Shown here piece by piece: positions 25,672-34,401 of a stretch of DNA of 64,000 bases (positions within the stretch are counted from its first letter, which is position 1; the number at the start of each line of letters is the position of its first letter). The DNA comes from Phototrophicus methaneseepsis. GTDB lineage: Bacteria; Chloroflexota; Anaerolineae; Aggregatilineales; Phototrophicaceae. The DNA lies in contig NZ_CP062983.1 in assembly GCF_015500095.1 (NCBI RefSeq), forward strand, positions 5,084,001 to 5,148,000, read 5' to 3'. The notes under the pieces were generated by a model. It saw only the letters and a program-made list of their open reading frames with translations. It did no database searches and was not told the origin of the DNA. The translations under genes were made by a program, and so were the position numbers.

Positions 25672-26217
25672 CTATGTGCTGGGGCCATCCTGTAATCCAT
25701 CTTGCCAGCGCGCAATGACCTCTTGAATCTGCTGACGGATGGTAAGCCGATTCACAGGTTCATAGGTGACCTGATAGAGGATCTGGTTGCCCTGGGGTGG
25801 CTGACCATCATCCTGGTAATAGGTGTTGTAATCGCGCTTGATGAGCTTCCAGAAGGCTTCTGCGGTATATACCGGGGCCGTGTAGACCAGGTCCCGCATA
25901 CCGATAATCAGCTCAGGTGAGGTGCCCTGCTCTAAAGCCCATATGCCAAACAAATGCAATTCTTTATATGGCATGATGCCTTTATGCATCCACCACACGA
26001 CCACACGCACGCTGTGAGTCGTCTTTTTCGTAGTTGGGCCATAACACAAAATGGGTAAATGCCGCCGCCGTGCAAACTGCTCTAATGGCTCGACGACATT
26101 CAAAGCATTGAGGATTTCAGCGAGAGAAGACGCAACCTGTTCACCGCGCCGCTTCGCCTGCTGCTGCGCAATACGCCGCATAATCTCTTCATAACGTTGG
26201 TCGGCATCGTCGGGCAT
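25672..26217 (-). CDS. Hypothetical soluble protein
   Basis: 181 aa, no signal or membrane segment. Sequence features: a charged N-terminal helix (YEEIMRRIAQQQAKRRGE), then LNALNVVEPLEQFARRRHLPILCYGP, WALEQGTSPELIIGMRDLVY and a C-terminal QVTYEPVNRLTIRQQIQEVIARW. I recognise no family. It lies 19 bases after the single-domain response regulator on the same strand, so it may be in the same transcription unit and act in that pathway. Start ATG 26217 has no obvious ribosome-binding site. Confidence 0.6.
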   Translation of the reverse strand: MPDDADQRYEEIMRRIAQQQAKRRGEQVASSLAEILNALNVVEPLEQFARRRHLPILCYGPTTKKTTHSVRVVVWWMHKGIMPYKELHLFGIWALEQGTSPELIIGMRDLVYTAPVYTAEAFWKLIKRDYNTYYQDDGQPPQGNQILYQVTYEPVNRLTIRQQIQEVIARWQDGLQDGPST

Positions 26218-26236
26218 GGATGCGCTATCCCAACAA

Positions 26237-26632
26237 TCAGTCTTTCAAATCCAGCACTTCTCGTACTGTCGCCATGAGATCCTGCGGCGGGAACGGCTTG
26301 ATCATGTATTTGTGGACATTTTGCAGCTTACCAACGAGGCGATTGGCGCTGTCGCTGTAGGCGCTCGTAATGATAATGGGGATGGTGTTATCGTCCCCGT
26401 AAACGCTCTTGAGGTGTTTTAAGACATCCCAGCCACTTTTGCCGGGTAAATTCAAATCTAACAAAATGAGATCTGGGCGTTGTTCGTTGATAAAATCAAT
26501 CGCTTCATCTGCTGTCAGAGCATGGACAGCTTCGACCCCAATGCGACTCAGGATGTGCATTGTCATCTGTGCAAAGTCGAGCGTGTCTTCAACGATGAGA
26601 ATGACTGGTTGCGACTGTGCTACATGTACCAT
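26237..26632 (-). CDS. Stand-alone receiver domain (response regulator)
   Basis: 131 aa, a single CheY-like receiver without an output domain. The acidic pocket is VEDTLDF, the phospho-acceptor Asp sits in LLDLNLPGKSGW, the conserved Thr/Ser in ITSAYSD and the Lys in YMIKPFPP. GGGAG lies upstream of the ATG. Such proteins act in phosphorelays or by direct protein binding. The next gene downstream (25672-26217) is a candidate partner. The kinase partner is not known. Confidence 0.93.
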   Translation of the reverse strand: MVHVAQSQPVILIVEDTLDFAQMTMHILSRIGVEAVHALTADEAIDFINEQRPDLILLDLNLPGKSGWDVLKHLKSVYGDDNTIPIIITSAYSDSANRLVGKLQNVHKYMIKPFPPQDLMATVREVLDLKD

Positions 26633-26852
26633 ACTGTAAAACTCCCAGGGATAGTTTTATCACGCCACCCTATCTCCATGTCGGGTTCAAATGCGGGATT
26701 TTGCACAGGAACCTAATTATAGTTTAGCACAATACTCAGAGCGCCTTGTGTAAGAGAGTTGCTCAAATCCCGTAATTTTCCCCTATGTTTTGCCTATTGA
26801 CTGTTTACTAGAATGCCCTACATGGCACGCTCAGGCACTTCGCAGCGTCGTT

Positions 26853-26888
26853 TCGCCTAAGCCGGAGCCACAACCCCGGCTTAGGTGA
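26853..26888. repeat. Long intergenic palindrome
   Basis: TTCGCCTAAGCCGG and CCGGCTTAGGTGAA form a 14-bp stem (one G-T wobble) around a 10-base loop, between mscL and the response regulator. No T run follows on either strand, so it is not a classic terminator; it may be a mRNA-stabilising or protein-binding element. Confidence 0.6.
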
Positions 26889-26919
26889 AGTCACAGCGAG
26901 ATGCAAGATAAAGCTGTCA

Positions 26920-27324
26920 TCAGACCTGTTGTCGATCCAGGTACGTATTGAGCTTTTCAATGGCGACGAGCAGCTTTTCATCGGTTGTAGGTTCTGCTGG
27001 GGCGGCTTCTTCCGCCGCTTTCTCCTCTTCCTGTTGGCGCGTCAGGCGGTTCGCCACGCGGACAATCATAAAGAGGACGAAGCCCACTATGAGGAAGTTA
27101 ATCACCGCGTTGATGAAATTGCCGAGATTGATTGAAGCTTCCCCGGTGAGTGGGATAACGACTTCGCTAAAATCAATGCCACCAGTGAGAACCCCAATGA
27201 GCGGACTGATAATATCTTCGACAACGGAGTTCACAATCGTGGTGAAGGCCGCGCCGATGATAATACCAACGGCCAGATCCAACACATTACCACGCATCAG
27301 GAATTCACGAAATTCTTTAAGCAT
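26920..27324 (-). CDS. mscL: Large-conductance mechanosensitive channel
   Basis: 134 aa. The N-terminal amphipathic start and pore helix (EFREFLMRGNVLDLAVGIIIGAAFTTIVNSVVEDIISPLIG) are diagnostic. A short periplasmic loop, a second helix (FINAVINFLIVGFVLFMIVRVANRL) and a charged cytoplasmic bundle with KLLVAIEKLNTYLDRQQ complete the protein. It opens under membrane tension to release solutes in osmotic downshock. AAGGAAG lies upstream of the ATG. It is transcribed alone. Confidence 0.97.
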   Translation of the reverse strand: MLKEFREFLMRGNVLDLAVGIIIGAAFTTIVNSVVEDIISPLIGVLTGGIDFSEVVIPLTGEASINLGNFINAVINFLIVGFVLFMIVRVANRLTRQQEEEKAAEEAAPAEPTTDEKLLVAIEKLNTYLDRQQV

Positions 27325-27517
27325 GATTTCTTCCTTCTATAACTGAATGAAAGACCGCGATAGAGCAACCATTCCGCAGCACTTAGCCGCCCCGGCCTCT
27401 GCGCGATGCGGTGACACACACGTCATGGCACAAACGCCACACAATAAGTTGAAAATAGCATACTCGCATTAAATTAACCAAACTTTCGTATGAGAGGCAG
27501 ATAGATAGCCTTGTGTG

Positions 27518-28549
27518 CTAATCAGCACGACGGCTCGTCTCAAGTTGCAAAAGACGACGCACATCATCATGAGGGAGTGCATAAAGTGTATTGCCTTCGC
27601 GGCCTGTGATCGTCGTGGCTGCCAGCAAGGCGTTATAAACCGCATTTTCGACACAATCCACCACAGCGCTAAAAAGTGGGTCCATTATGACATGATCAAG
27701 CTGGATAGTCTGGGCGCGCTGTGTGCTGAACGCAATCACAAAATCGCCACTGCCATGGTGGCATGCCGTCCCGGTACGCCCCAGGCCAAAAGCAGCCCGC
27801 TTGGCAAGCCGCTGCAACTGGCGAGCCGTGAGCGGTGCATCTGTGGCTAAGATAATCATGACTGAGCCAGGGCCAGGGGCTTTGCCAGCCTTATACTGGT
27901 CCCGCAGATGCCAGCCAACCGGGATGCCGTTCATACGTAGTTCTTCCCGACTGCCAAAGTTCGTCTGCAACAGCGCCCCAACGGTATATTCGCCAACAAC
28001 GCGTGAACTGGTGCCGATGCCGCCTTTAAAACCGTAACAACTCGTTCCTGTGCCAGCGCCGACGCAACCCTCCGTTACGGGACCATCTGATGCACTATCG
28101 AGGGCCGCAAAGGCATCTTCCGGGGTGATGACGCGTGCCTTAATGTCATTGAGGTAGCTATCGTTACACTCGCCGACAACGGGGTTCACCGTCCAGATAT
28201 CGGGGGATTGCCGCAGCATATACGTGACGAGGGCATCCGCAGCGCGCCATGTACTGAGCGTGTTCGTCAGCAAGATAGGCGTCTCAAGAATGCCAAGTTC
28301 CCGCACCTGCTCAAAGCCAACCGCTTTACCGAAGCCGTTAATTGTATAAACGGCTGCCGTCACCGGGTCATGATACAGGTGACCTGTATGCGGCAAAATC
28401 GCTGTCACGCCGGTACGTGTGTCATCGCCTTCAATCCGCGTCTTATGGCCGACATGCACCCCTGCAACATCTGTGATAGCGTTGAGGGGGCCGCTTTCCA
28501 GCGTGCCAACAGAGAGATCAAAAGCGTGGGAACGATGATTATATGACAT
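27518..28549 (-). CDS. P1-family peptidase (DmpA-like, Ntn hydrolase)
   Basis: 343 aa. N-terminal NAITDVAGVHVGHKT and the central HGTGTSCYGFKGGIGTSSRV-like stretch are typical of the P1 family (DmpA L-aminopeptidase, NylC). These enzymes activate themselves by cleaving before a Ser that then becomes the N-terminal nucleophile; here the likely site is Gly228-Ser229 in APGPGSVMIILATDAPL. The Ser to Thr/Cys variation of the group is not seen. Substrate may be a peptide amide, D-amino-acid peptide or an omega-amino amide; not resolvable. Length is typical (about 350). Confidence 0.92.
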   Translation of the reverse strand: MSYNHRSHAFDLSVGTLESGPLNAITDVAGVHVGHKTRIEGDDTRTGVTAILPHTGHLYHDPVTAAVYTINGFGKAVGFEQVRELGILETPILLTNTLSTWRAADALVTYMLRQSPDIWTVNPVVGECNDSYLNDIKARVITPEDAFAALDSASDGPVTEGCVGAGTGTSCYGFKGGIGTSSRVVGEYTVGALLQTNFGSREELRMNGIPVGWHLRDQYKAGKAPGPGSVMIILATDAPLTARQLQRLAKRAAFGLGRTGTACHHGSGDFVIAFSTQRAQTIQLDHVIMDPLFSAVVDCVENAVYNALLAATTITGREGNTLYALPHDDVRRLLQLETSRRAD

Positions 28550-28883
28550 TTGTCTTCAACCTCTGCAAGAAAGCATGATATAATAGAACTATAAAGCACC
28601 ATTATGAACCCGGCGTGCAACCGTACGCCTTTTTATTACGTATATTGTTCTCAGTTTTCGTCGTTTGTCTTAGCCACAGTCTCTTCATGATGGCTCTTCG
28701 CCATCGTGAGCTACCAAGTTCGCTTGCACAAGACTTTAGAATGCATGAGCGGATGCTAGCCGATAAGCACCGCAAATGCGTTTATCCTATCCCAGGTCAG
28801 TGGGCGAAATTGCAAGCATCATGAGGCACCAGCAAGACAAATCACTAAAAAGAATTTATTCGTCAGTAGAAAGATAACGCAAG
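28550..28883 (+). other. Long intergenic / leader region upstream of greA
   Basis: 334 bases between the divergent peptidase and greA. A TATAAT at 28579-28584 is a likely -10; a -35 is weak. This gives a leader of about 290 bases before greA. A 69-codon frame (28615-28824, GTG start) lies inside but has no ribosome-binding site and no recognisable homology, so it is not called as a gene. Confidence 0.4.
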
Positions 28884-29357
28884 ATGGCAGAAGAACAAAC
28901 AACACTCACGCAGGCTGGTTATGATAGATTAGCCAACGAACTGGCGAATCTACAACAGGAACTCCGTGAGGTCATCGAAGAATTGGGAGATACCCATGAT
29001 GATGAAGGCGTGGGCGATAGCGCCCAATACTCGCTGGCGACTGAACGGGAACGTTTGCAAGAACGTATTGACTATCTGAAACATGTGCTGGAAACAGCCC
29101 AAGTCATCGAACGTGCCGAAACAGACACGGTCAGCGTTGGCAATCGCATCACTGTGTTGGAAGGCGACGAGGAGTTTTCATTCAACCTCATCAGCCAGGC
29201 AGAGGTGATTAATGGGCAGCGTGGTATCTCGAACGAGTCACCTGTTGGTAAAGCATTGATTGGGCACAAAGTGGGCGACAAAGTGAAAGTAGAAACGCCT
29301 GACGGCATAGTTCAGTATACGATTCGCTCAATCGAAAATATCCCGGATAACGACTAG
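28884..29357 (+). CDS. greA: Transcription elongation factor GreA
   Basis: 157 aa. N-terminal antiparallel coiled coil (LTQAGYDRLANELANLQQELREVIEELGDTHDDEGVGDSAQYSLATERERLQERIDYL as separate motifs) with the tip acidic residues GDTHDDEGVG, followed by the C-terminal FKBP-like domain (NRITVLEGDEEFSF...GEV-like QRGISNESPVGKALIGHKVGDKV). It rescues backtracked RNA polymerase by stimulating transcript cleavage. Length is standard. It is followed by its own terminator. Confidence 0.97.
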   Translation: MAEEQTTLTQAGYDRLANELANLQQELREVIEELGDTHDDEGVGDSAQYSLATERERLQERIDYLKHVLETAQVIERAETDTVSVGNRITVLEGDEEFSFNLISQAEVINGQRGISNESPVGKALIGHKVGDKVKVETPDGIVQYTIRSIENIPDND

Positions 29358-29391
29358 CAACGAGCAGATGAATCTGCCTGCAAAAATACAA

Positions 29392-29426
29392 AAAAACGGG
29401 GCATCCAATGTGGGTGCCCCGTTTCA
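29392..29426. terminator. Terminator downstream of greA
   Basis: AACGGGGCATCC and GGGTGCCCCGTT form a long stem around AATGT, followed by TTCATT. An A run on the other flank makes it likely bidirectional, shared with the convergent repeat protein at 29451. Confidence 0.8.
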
Positions 29427-29450
29427 TTCTTGATAGATCGACCTGGCTCT

Positions 29451-31196
29451 TTAGCTCAATGTGGGGTCGTTCAACCAGACATCTGTTGAGAAGAGCGTCG
29501 CACCTTCTATGAGGAGATTCTGGCTGTAGCCATAGGGTAACTCATAGATATTGTGATCATTCGCCACACCAATCGGCGCGACTTCAAAGCCGGTGCTGTT
29601 ATCAAAGACGCGCGTAACGGGTTCACAATCAATCTGGGTACTATCGGAGCAAATATCCAGCGTGACCTGTGCAACACCCCGATCCGGGAATTGTTCAATG
29701 TAATTGACGCGTACATTATTCCAGCCAACCTGTTCTTTACCGCCCTGGACGACTTGATCAGGGGCAATTGTTGCAGGCGGTGTCGCGCCCGTGATGATCT
29801 GGAGCAGCGGGCCGCTGCCAGTCGGCGTGGGTGTGGGCGCAGGCCCATTACACCATGTGGCATCACAGAAGGTCAGGGGTTGGACCCCTTCCATAGAAGG
29901 CAGAGACATAAAGGTTTCTTCAGAGAGCGTCGTCCAACGGCGATCAAGATAAACGGCAAAGTCATCGCCGCTGACGAACATCATGGTTGAATCGCTGTAA
30001 TTGCGATACCAGGCGCGGATTTCCGTACCCCATGGGACAGGCCCCATGTACTGGGTCGCTGCCAGGTCCAGGTAAGCAAACGCATTACGAGATTCCGCCA
30101 CATAGCGCTGATCAATCGCCTGGGCGACATCCTCCTCCGCAGGGGGGTTCTGCGCGGAGAAGCTGGCAGCAATATAAACTTCATTACAATAAGCCGAGCC
30201 CATAGCATCGCTGATAGGCAGTTCAAAGCCATAGACAAAATCAACAAGCTGCACTAGGCCCTGTAAATCCGTATTACAACGCGCCAGGGGGAGCTCTACG
30301 CCCTGCCAGCCACGTGGGCGCACCCCGACACCAAGCGTCACATCTGCAAGCACCTCAAGATCGTGGCGTAAGTTCCGGACCGCACTTAAATCACTGGTGC
30401 TGATGCTGGCATAAAATTCATCCGGGCGGTTACTCGGCCCCAGGATGTCATCCGATAGCAGGATCAGGTCATTGAGGTTATCCGTCAGCAGGGTGGGCGA
30501 GTTGATGTCTTTATTGCCCATCCAACCCTGTGGGCGCGTGTTCAGGCCCAGCAATTCATCCGCCAGACGTTCCAGATCACCGCGAACAGCCAGGTTCATT
30601 TCATCAATTTCAGCATCTGAGGGGGAACCCGTGTTACGCCCTTCCAGGTAATCACTCTGGATTTCCTGGCGCAAGGCACCACAGTAATTGGATACAGCCG
30701 GGTCCGTGACAAACTCAACACCGTAAGCGCTTTGCAGCATATAGGCCAAATTCATCAGATTACGGTCGCACAGAGCTAAGGGGTCTGTCGCACCGACCCA
30801 GCTATCCGGGCGAAGCCCTTCGCCGATTAAGTTATCAGCGGAAATTTCAACGTCATGGCGTACGTTGCGTGCCACAACCACCGGGTTTGCACTCGCCGCC
30901 CCGGTCCAATCATCTGGACGGATGCCCGAGCCGAAGACCGCATCAGCGACCAACTCATTATCAAACCACAAATCGGCCAGAATATTGGGGGTGTCGGTAT
31001 CGGCATTGCCGGTCCACATTTCTGGACGTGTGCCACCGCCAAAAGCGCGATCAGCCAGGGTTTCAATATCCAGGCGCAAGCCAATAAGCTGCGTCTGCGA
31101 TATGCCTTCCTGGTTTTGTGAATACACGATCACACTGCCGACCAATAATACTAAGGCACCTATCGCCATCCAACCGATACGGCTCAAGCGCTCCAT
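29451..31196 (-). CDS. Secreted protein with 36-residue RPxxW repeats
   Basis: 581 aa from ATG 31196, chosen because AAGGGGC lies upstream and the protein then starts with a signal anchor (about 8-25: WMAIGALVLLVGSVIVYS). The motif RPxxW/F recurs at residues 57, 93, 129, then 221, 257, 293, that is two blocks of three with an exact 36-residue step. Each block is followed by a matching Cys-containing module (Cys143/172 and Cys307/337). The C-terminal half has no such repeats but carries a Pro/Thr/Gly linker (PTPTPTGSGP) typical of this phylum's exoproteins, then a beta-rich end. No known domain is recognised; function unknown. Confidence 0.75.
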   Translation of the reverse strand: MERLSRIGWMAIGALVLLVGSVIVYSQNQEGISQTQLIGLRLDIETLADRAFGGGTRPEMWTGNADTDTPNILADLWFDNELVADAVFGSGIRPDDWTGAASANPVVVARNVRHDVEISADNLIGEGLRPDSWVGATDPLALCDRNLMNLAYMLQSAYGVEFVTDPAVSNYCGALRQEIQSDYLEGRNTGSPSDAEIDEMNLAVRGDLERLADELLGLNTRPQGWMGNKDINSPTLLTDNLNDLILLSDDILGPSNRPDEFYASISTSDLSAVRNLRHDLEVLADVTLGVGVRPRGWQGVELPLARCNTDLQGLVQLVDFVYGFELPISDAMGSAYCNEVYIAASFSAQNPPAEEDVAQAIDQRYVAESRNAFAYLDLAATQYMGPVPWGTEIRAWYRNYSDSTMMFVSGDDFAVYLDRRWTTLSEETFMSLPSMEGVQPLTFCDATWCNGPAPTPTPTGSGPLLQIITGATPPATIAPDQVVQGGKEQVGWNNVRVNYIEQFPDRGVAQVTLDICSDSTQIDCEPVTRVFDNSTGFEVAPIGVANDHNIYELPYGYSQNLLIEGATLFSTDVWLNDPTLS

Positions 31197-31615
31197 AACA
31201 GCCCCTTCTTTGGTGTGCTTCCGCCTGCGCACGGACCATCGTCGCCTACATCGCAGTCTATTTTGTAGTTCTTACACTGGCACAACGGACCCACAATCTC
31301 ACGGCAGCTTGCCCTCTACAGGAGGTAAGCTGTGTCTGTCGCATCGCCCTGGTATGATACTACGGTTTGATTATACATGCTGCACGGTATCTGCACAGCA
31401 ACGAGAGCATGGTGATTTCTTCCTACGTTTGGGCTAGTGGCATTTTGGCTACGAAACGGCTTTAACGCCACGTTTAAGCCAACCATGAAGAGCCTCATCA
31501 ATTCATCCAAACAAATTCATTCAAAATCACCCATCTTCTCATCCAATTTTTATGTTACATTGCCAGAGGAGTCAAGTGAACATCGTAACTGAGTGAAACA
31601 TTCTGAGGTTGTCCT
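31197..31615. other. Divergent intergenic region with imperfect palindrome
   Basis: 419 bases between the repeat protein and the divergent membrane protein. It holds GGCTTTAACG...CGTTTAAGCC at 31458-31480, a 10-bp inverted repeat with one mismatch, and no convincing open frame. Confidence 0.5.
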
Positions 31616-31963
31616 ATGCTAGGCATTATCATCATCGCCGTAATCCTGTCGGTCTTTGGCACAGTCGAACTCATTGGCAGTTGCTACGATCCAGCCTGGT
31701 ATCGTAAATGGTCCGGTTCGTATGAGCGCCTGATGTTGGGCGATAAAACAGTCCGCAGCATGGGGTTCGTCATGGGCGCACTCTTTACGGCGATTGGGCT
31801 TAGCCTGGGAATTGGCGTCGTTATCGAAGTTGGGCATAACTGGGCAGGCATCCTGGGGCTTAGCATAACCCTGGTCTTCGCACAAATCACCTACACCATC
31901 AGTGGTGCGACGCTCTTTGCAGCGCCAAAGGCCCGTCTGGCTTATCGCCGTAACAAACGCTAA
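31616..31963 (+). CDS. Small membrane protein of unknown function
   Basis: 115 aa. Three hydrophobic segments (about residues 1-22, 48-66 and 72-98), with a short soluble loop (YDPAWYRKWSGSYERLML) between the first and second. GAGG precedes the ATG by 8 bases. I recognise no family. It is monocistronic and ends at a hairpin terminator. Confidence 0.6.
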   Translation: MLGIIIIAVILSVFGTVELIGSCYDPAWYRKWSGSYERLMLGDKTVRSMGFVMGALFTAIGLSLGIGVVIEVGHNWAGILGLSITLVFAQITYTISGATLFAAPKARLAYRRNKR

Positions 31964-31989
31964 CCCATCTTCTCACGCCACATTTGGAT

Positions 31990-32026
31990 AAAAAAAAGAG
32001 GATATCTATTCGGACATCCTCTTTTT
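31990..32026. terminator. Bidirectional terminator
   Basis: AAAAAGAGGAT and ATCCTCTTTTT flank a short loop. It sits between the convergent 31616-31963 and 32063-33490 genes, with T runs in both directions. Confidence 0.8.
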
Positions 32027-32062
32027 GCTGCCTATATGTTGCTATTCAAAGGCGAATAGCTG

Positions 32063-33490
32063 TTATTCCATTTCTGCGACTTCTGGCACCATCGCTGCGA
32101 AGACCACATTGCCATTGACCGTTACAGGCAGATCCGCGCCTTCAACTTCGCCGAACTCGTATTCACCCGCTTCGCCAGTGTCATAGTGCAACATGGGGTA
32201 CAGAGTATCTGTCATCATGCTTTCGTTCAGCTCAATGCTGATGTGGTGGTTCACACCAGGATATACCTGCGCCTGACCAATCACGGCACCAAAAGATCCT
32301 TCGCCATTATCTGCGTGAATGACAAGCCAGCCCGGAGCGTCGATCAAGGCCTGATCCATTGTCAGTGTGGTCCCATCCAGGGTGCCGTCATAAACAATAG
32401 ACGGCGCAGCAGCAATGGGGAACGTCACGACACTACCATCAATCACAACAGGGCCATCCGCACCTTCGACAGTCCCGAATTCATAGGTACCGATTTCGTT
32501 GGTATCCACATGGAGCATGGGGTACACAATCGGGGTTGCGACGCCATCCAGTTCAACGGTCACAGATTCGTTATAGCCATCTTCAACCGCGGCCACACCA
32601 ATCACCTCACCAAAAGTCAGGCTACCATCATCGGCATTTGTGGCGGCATGGATCACCAGGAAGCCAGGGCCATCACTCAGGACACTACCCATCACAGAGC
32701 CGCCCATCATATCCATACCATCGCCAGGGAGCACGATCTGATCTGCAACGCGGATATGCGGCACGGTCCAGATCGGCATGGTTGCCACGCTCGTACCTAC
32801 AGCCACCGGGCCATCTGCACCTTCAACAGTGCCAAACTCATACTCACCCGCTTCGCCGGTATCGTAGTGGAGCATCGGCCACAGAACGTCGGTCATTTCG
32901 CCATCCAGCTCAACAGTGACATCTGTCGTTGTGCCAGCGCTCACCTGTGTAAAGCCCAGGACTTCGCCGAAGCTCTCTGCGTCACCCGCATGGACCACGA
33001 CCCAACCATCTTCTGAGATGGTCACGGCGTCAATCGTTATGCTGTTCATATCAACAGTCTGATCATGAGCAGAAACGACTTCCGCCATAAAGGTGGGGGT
33101 GACTACTTCGCCGTCTACAGATACGGGGCCATCTGCACCTTCAACTTCGCCGAACTCGTATGTACCCACTTCGCCGGTGTCTTCGTGCAACATCGCGTAG
33201 AGGGTGCTGGTTGCGCGGCTGGTATCAATATCGACGACAACATTATAGTTGGCACCCGGATAAACGGGAGCATGACCAATAACTTCACCAAAAGAATCAC
33301 CATCTGCGGCGTGAATGACGATAAACCCACGGTCGGCACTATTCACCTGCTCAACCGTCACAGTGCCATCTGTAGAAACCTGATCAGAGACCGTGACTGC
33401 CGGATTAAAGTGATCTGCCATGACCAGAGAGCCGCTGAGTAAAGCCAGCGCCGCCACAACCATGCCAACAACAAAGCGTCTAATAATCAT
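32063..33490 (-). CDS. Secreted protein with four DUF7282-like domains
   Basis: 475 aa with signal peptide (residues about 1-25, ...SLVMADHFNP) and GGAGGAC before the ATG. Four tandem units of about 105-120 residues each have the pattern 'GFIVIHA...SFGEVIG...VTVELDG...YPMLHxDTGExGxYEFGxVEGADGPV', with VEGAD at residues 116, 222, 341 and 449. This is the DUF7282 module, known from secreted proteins of haloarchaea and some bacteria, probably a beta-sandwich. The third unit has an extra loop (DGMDMMGGSVMG). Function is unknown; exposure at the cell surface is likely. Confidence 0.82.
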   Translation of the reverse strand: MIIRRFVVGMVVAALALLSGSLVMADHFNPAVTVSDQVSTDGTVTVEQVNSADRGFIVIHAADGDSFGEVIGHAPVYPGANYNVVVDIDTSRATSTLYAMLHEDTGEVGTYEFGEVEGADGPVSVDGEVVTPTFMAEVVSAHDQTVDMNSITIDAVTISEDGWVVVHAGDAESFGEVLGFTQVSAGTTTDVTVELDGEMTDVLWPMLHYDTGEAGEYEFGTVEGADGPVAVGTSVATMPIWTVPHIRVADQIVLPGDGMDMMGGSVMGSVLSDGPGFLVIHAATNADDGSLTFGEVIGVAAVEDGYNESVTVELDGVATPIVYPMLHVDTNEIGTYEFGTVEGADGPVVIDGSVVTFPIAAAPSIVYDGTLDGTTLTMDQALIDAPGWLVIHADNGEGSFGAVIGQAQVYPGVNHHISIELNESMMTDTLYPMLHYDTGEAGEYEFGEVEGADLPVTVNGNVVFAAMVPEVAEME

Positions 33491-33677
33491 ATTTTGTCCT
33501 CCAAGTTCGTTTGAATAAGGGTGTTACACCCACCTATCGCGCAAAGGAGAACATGTAGATGTATATTGCAGACTTTTATTATCTTCTACTAATTTAGACG
33601 CCGAAAAACGCCTTTTAGATGAGTCGCAGATAAATTTACGAGGAAAAACAGGGGGTTTATGAGAAACACAACGTATC

Positions 33678-33709
33678 GAAGCAAACCTCACATTTGCCAG
33701 GTTTGCTTC
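33678..33709. repeat. Perfect inverted repeat after the anti-sigma gene
   Basis: GAAGCAAACCT and AGGTTTGCTTC pair over 11 bp around a 10-base loop. It lies 35 bases past the stop of the minus-strand gene at 33745. No T run follows, so it may be a stabiliser or weak terminator. Confidence 0.5.
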
Positions 33710-33744
33710 TATAAAAATTTACCCATCGCGCTAGTCAGGCGGCC

Positions 33745-34401
33745 TTAACGGCCTGAGAGGCGGCTGATGCGGTCATCATCTTCGTCGTCATCAGGTACAG
33801 ATGGCGCTGTATTTTGCAGGGCCTCTAAATGGCGATCAATCTGGCGTATATTGTCCAGATGATCAGCATCTTCCAGATAATTCAACATAGCCGTCATAAT
33901 CGTCGGCATTAGCGAGAGCGCGACGGGAGCCATTCTGGGGTCTTCTTTGACGAGCGCTTCCATTTCATCAATCAGGACGCCCATGCCGTCAATCATCATC
34001 ACCATGAGCATGACAGTGCGGTTGACCGCATTCGAAAGTGCCTTGGGGCGGGCCTGGGCATTCAAAACCATATAACTAGATGCCAGCAGAACCGGAGTCA
34101 TCTGTAAGATCACGAGGTTCATGGCCAGCAAGAGCGCTTGTTTTACTTCTTCCGGTAATTCTTGTCGTTCGGCCTGTTCCTGTACAGCCCGGGCCAAACG
34201 CGCCATGATCGTCGCTGCCAGACGGCTGGGTGCACGTTCCAGCGGGGCACGTACCAACATGTCATGGACCGCTTCTAAGCTGGCATTCTGCTCGGCTGCC
34301 TCCGGTGCTTGCTGCAAATGCCTTAACAATTCGGCTTCGCGCTGCGCATCCAGGTTTCCATCGAGGCGTTCTTGCATCATTTCGCTATAGTACTCGGTCA
34401 T
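33745..34401 (-). CDS. Probable anti-sigma factor
   Basis: 218 aa. N-terminal YSEMMQERLDGNLDAQREAELLRHLQQAPEAAE looks like the zf-HC2/anti-sigma helix pair but lacks the Cys residues. The middle has two weakly hydrophobic helices (about 88-112, LLLAMNLVILQMTPVLLASSYMVL, and 122-148) that may span the membrane. The C-terminus is acidic (PDDDEDDDRI). It lies downstream of the ECF sigma gene at 34643 on the same strand, separated by 241 bases, and is therefore a good candidate for its antagonist. Confidence 0.7.
   Translation of the reverse strand: MTEYYSEMMQERLDGNLDAQREAELLRHLQQAPEAAEQNASLEAVHDMLVRAPLERAPSRLAATIMARLARAVQEQAERQELPEEVKQALLLAMNLVILQMTPVLLASSYMVLNAQARPKALSNAVNRTVMLMVMMIDGMGVLIDEMEALVKEDPRMAPVALSLMPTIMTAMLNYLEDADHLDNIRQIDRHLEALQNTAPSVPDDDEDDDRISRLSGR

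Noticed and set aside
28615-28824. 69-codon frame with a hydrophobic start, in the greA leader
   Set aside because: GTG start without a ribosome-binding site; sequence has no family resemblance. Kept only as a note on the leader.
32186-33016. 276-codon open frame antisense to the DUF7282-like protein
   Set aside because: Mirrors the repeats on the other strand and has no homology pattern or ribosome-binding site.
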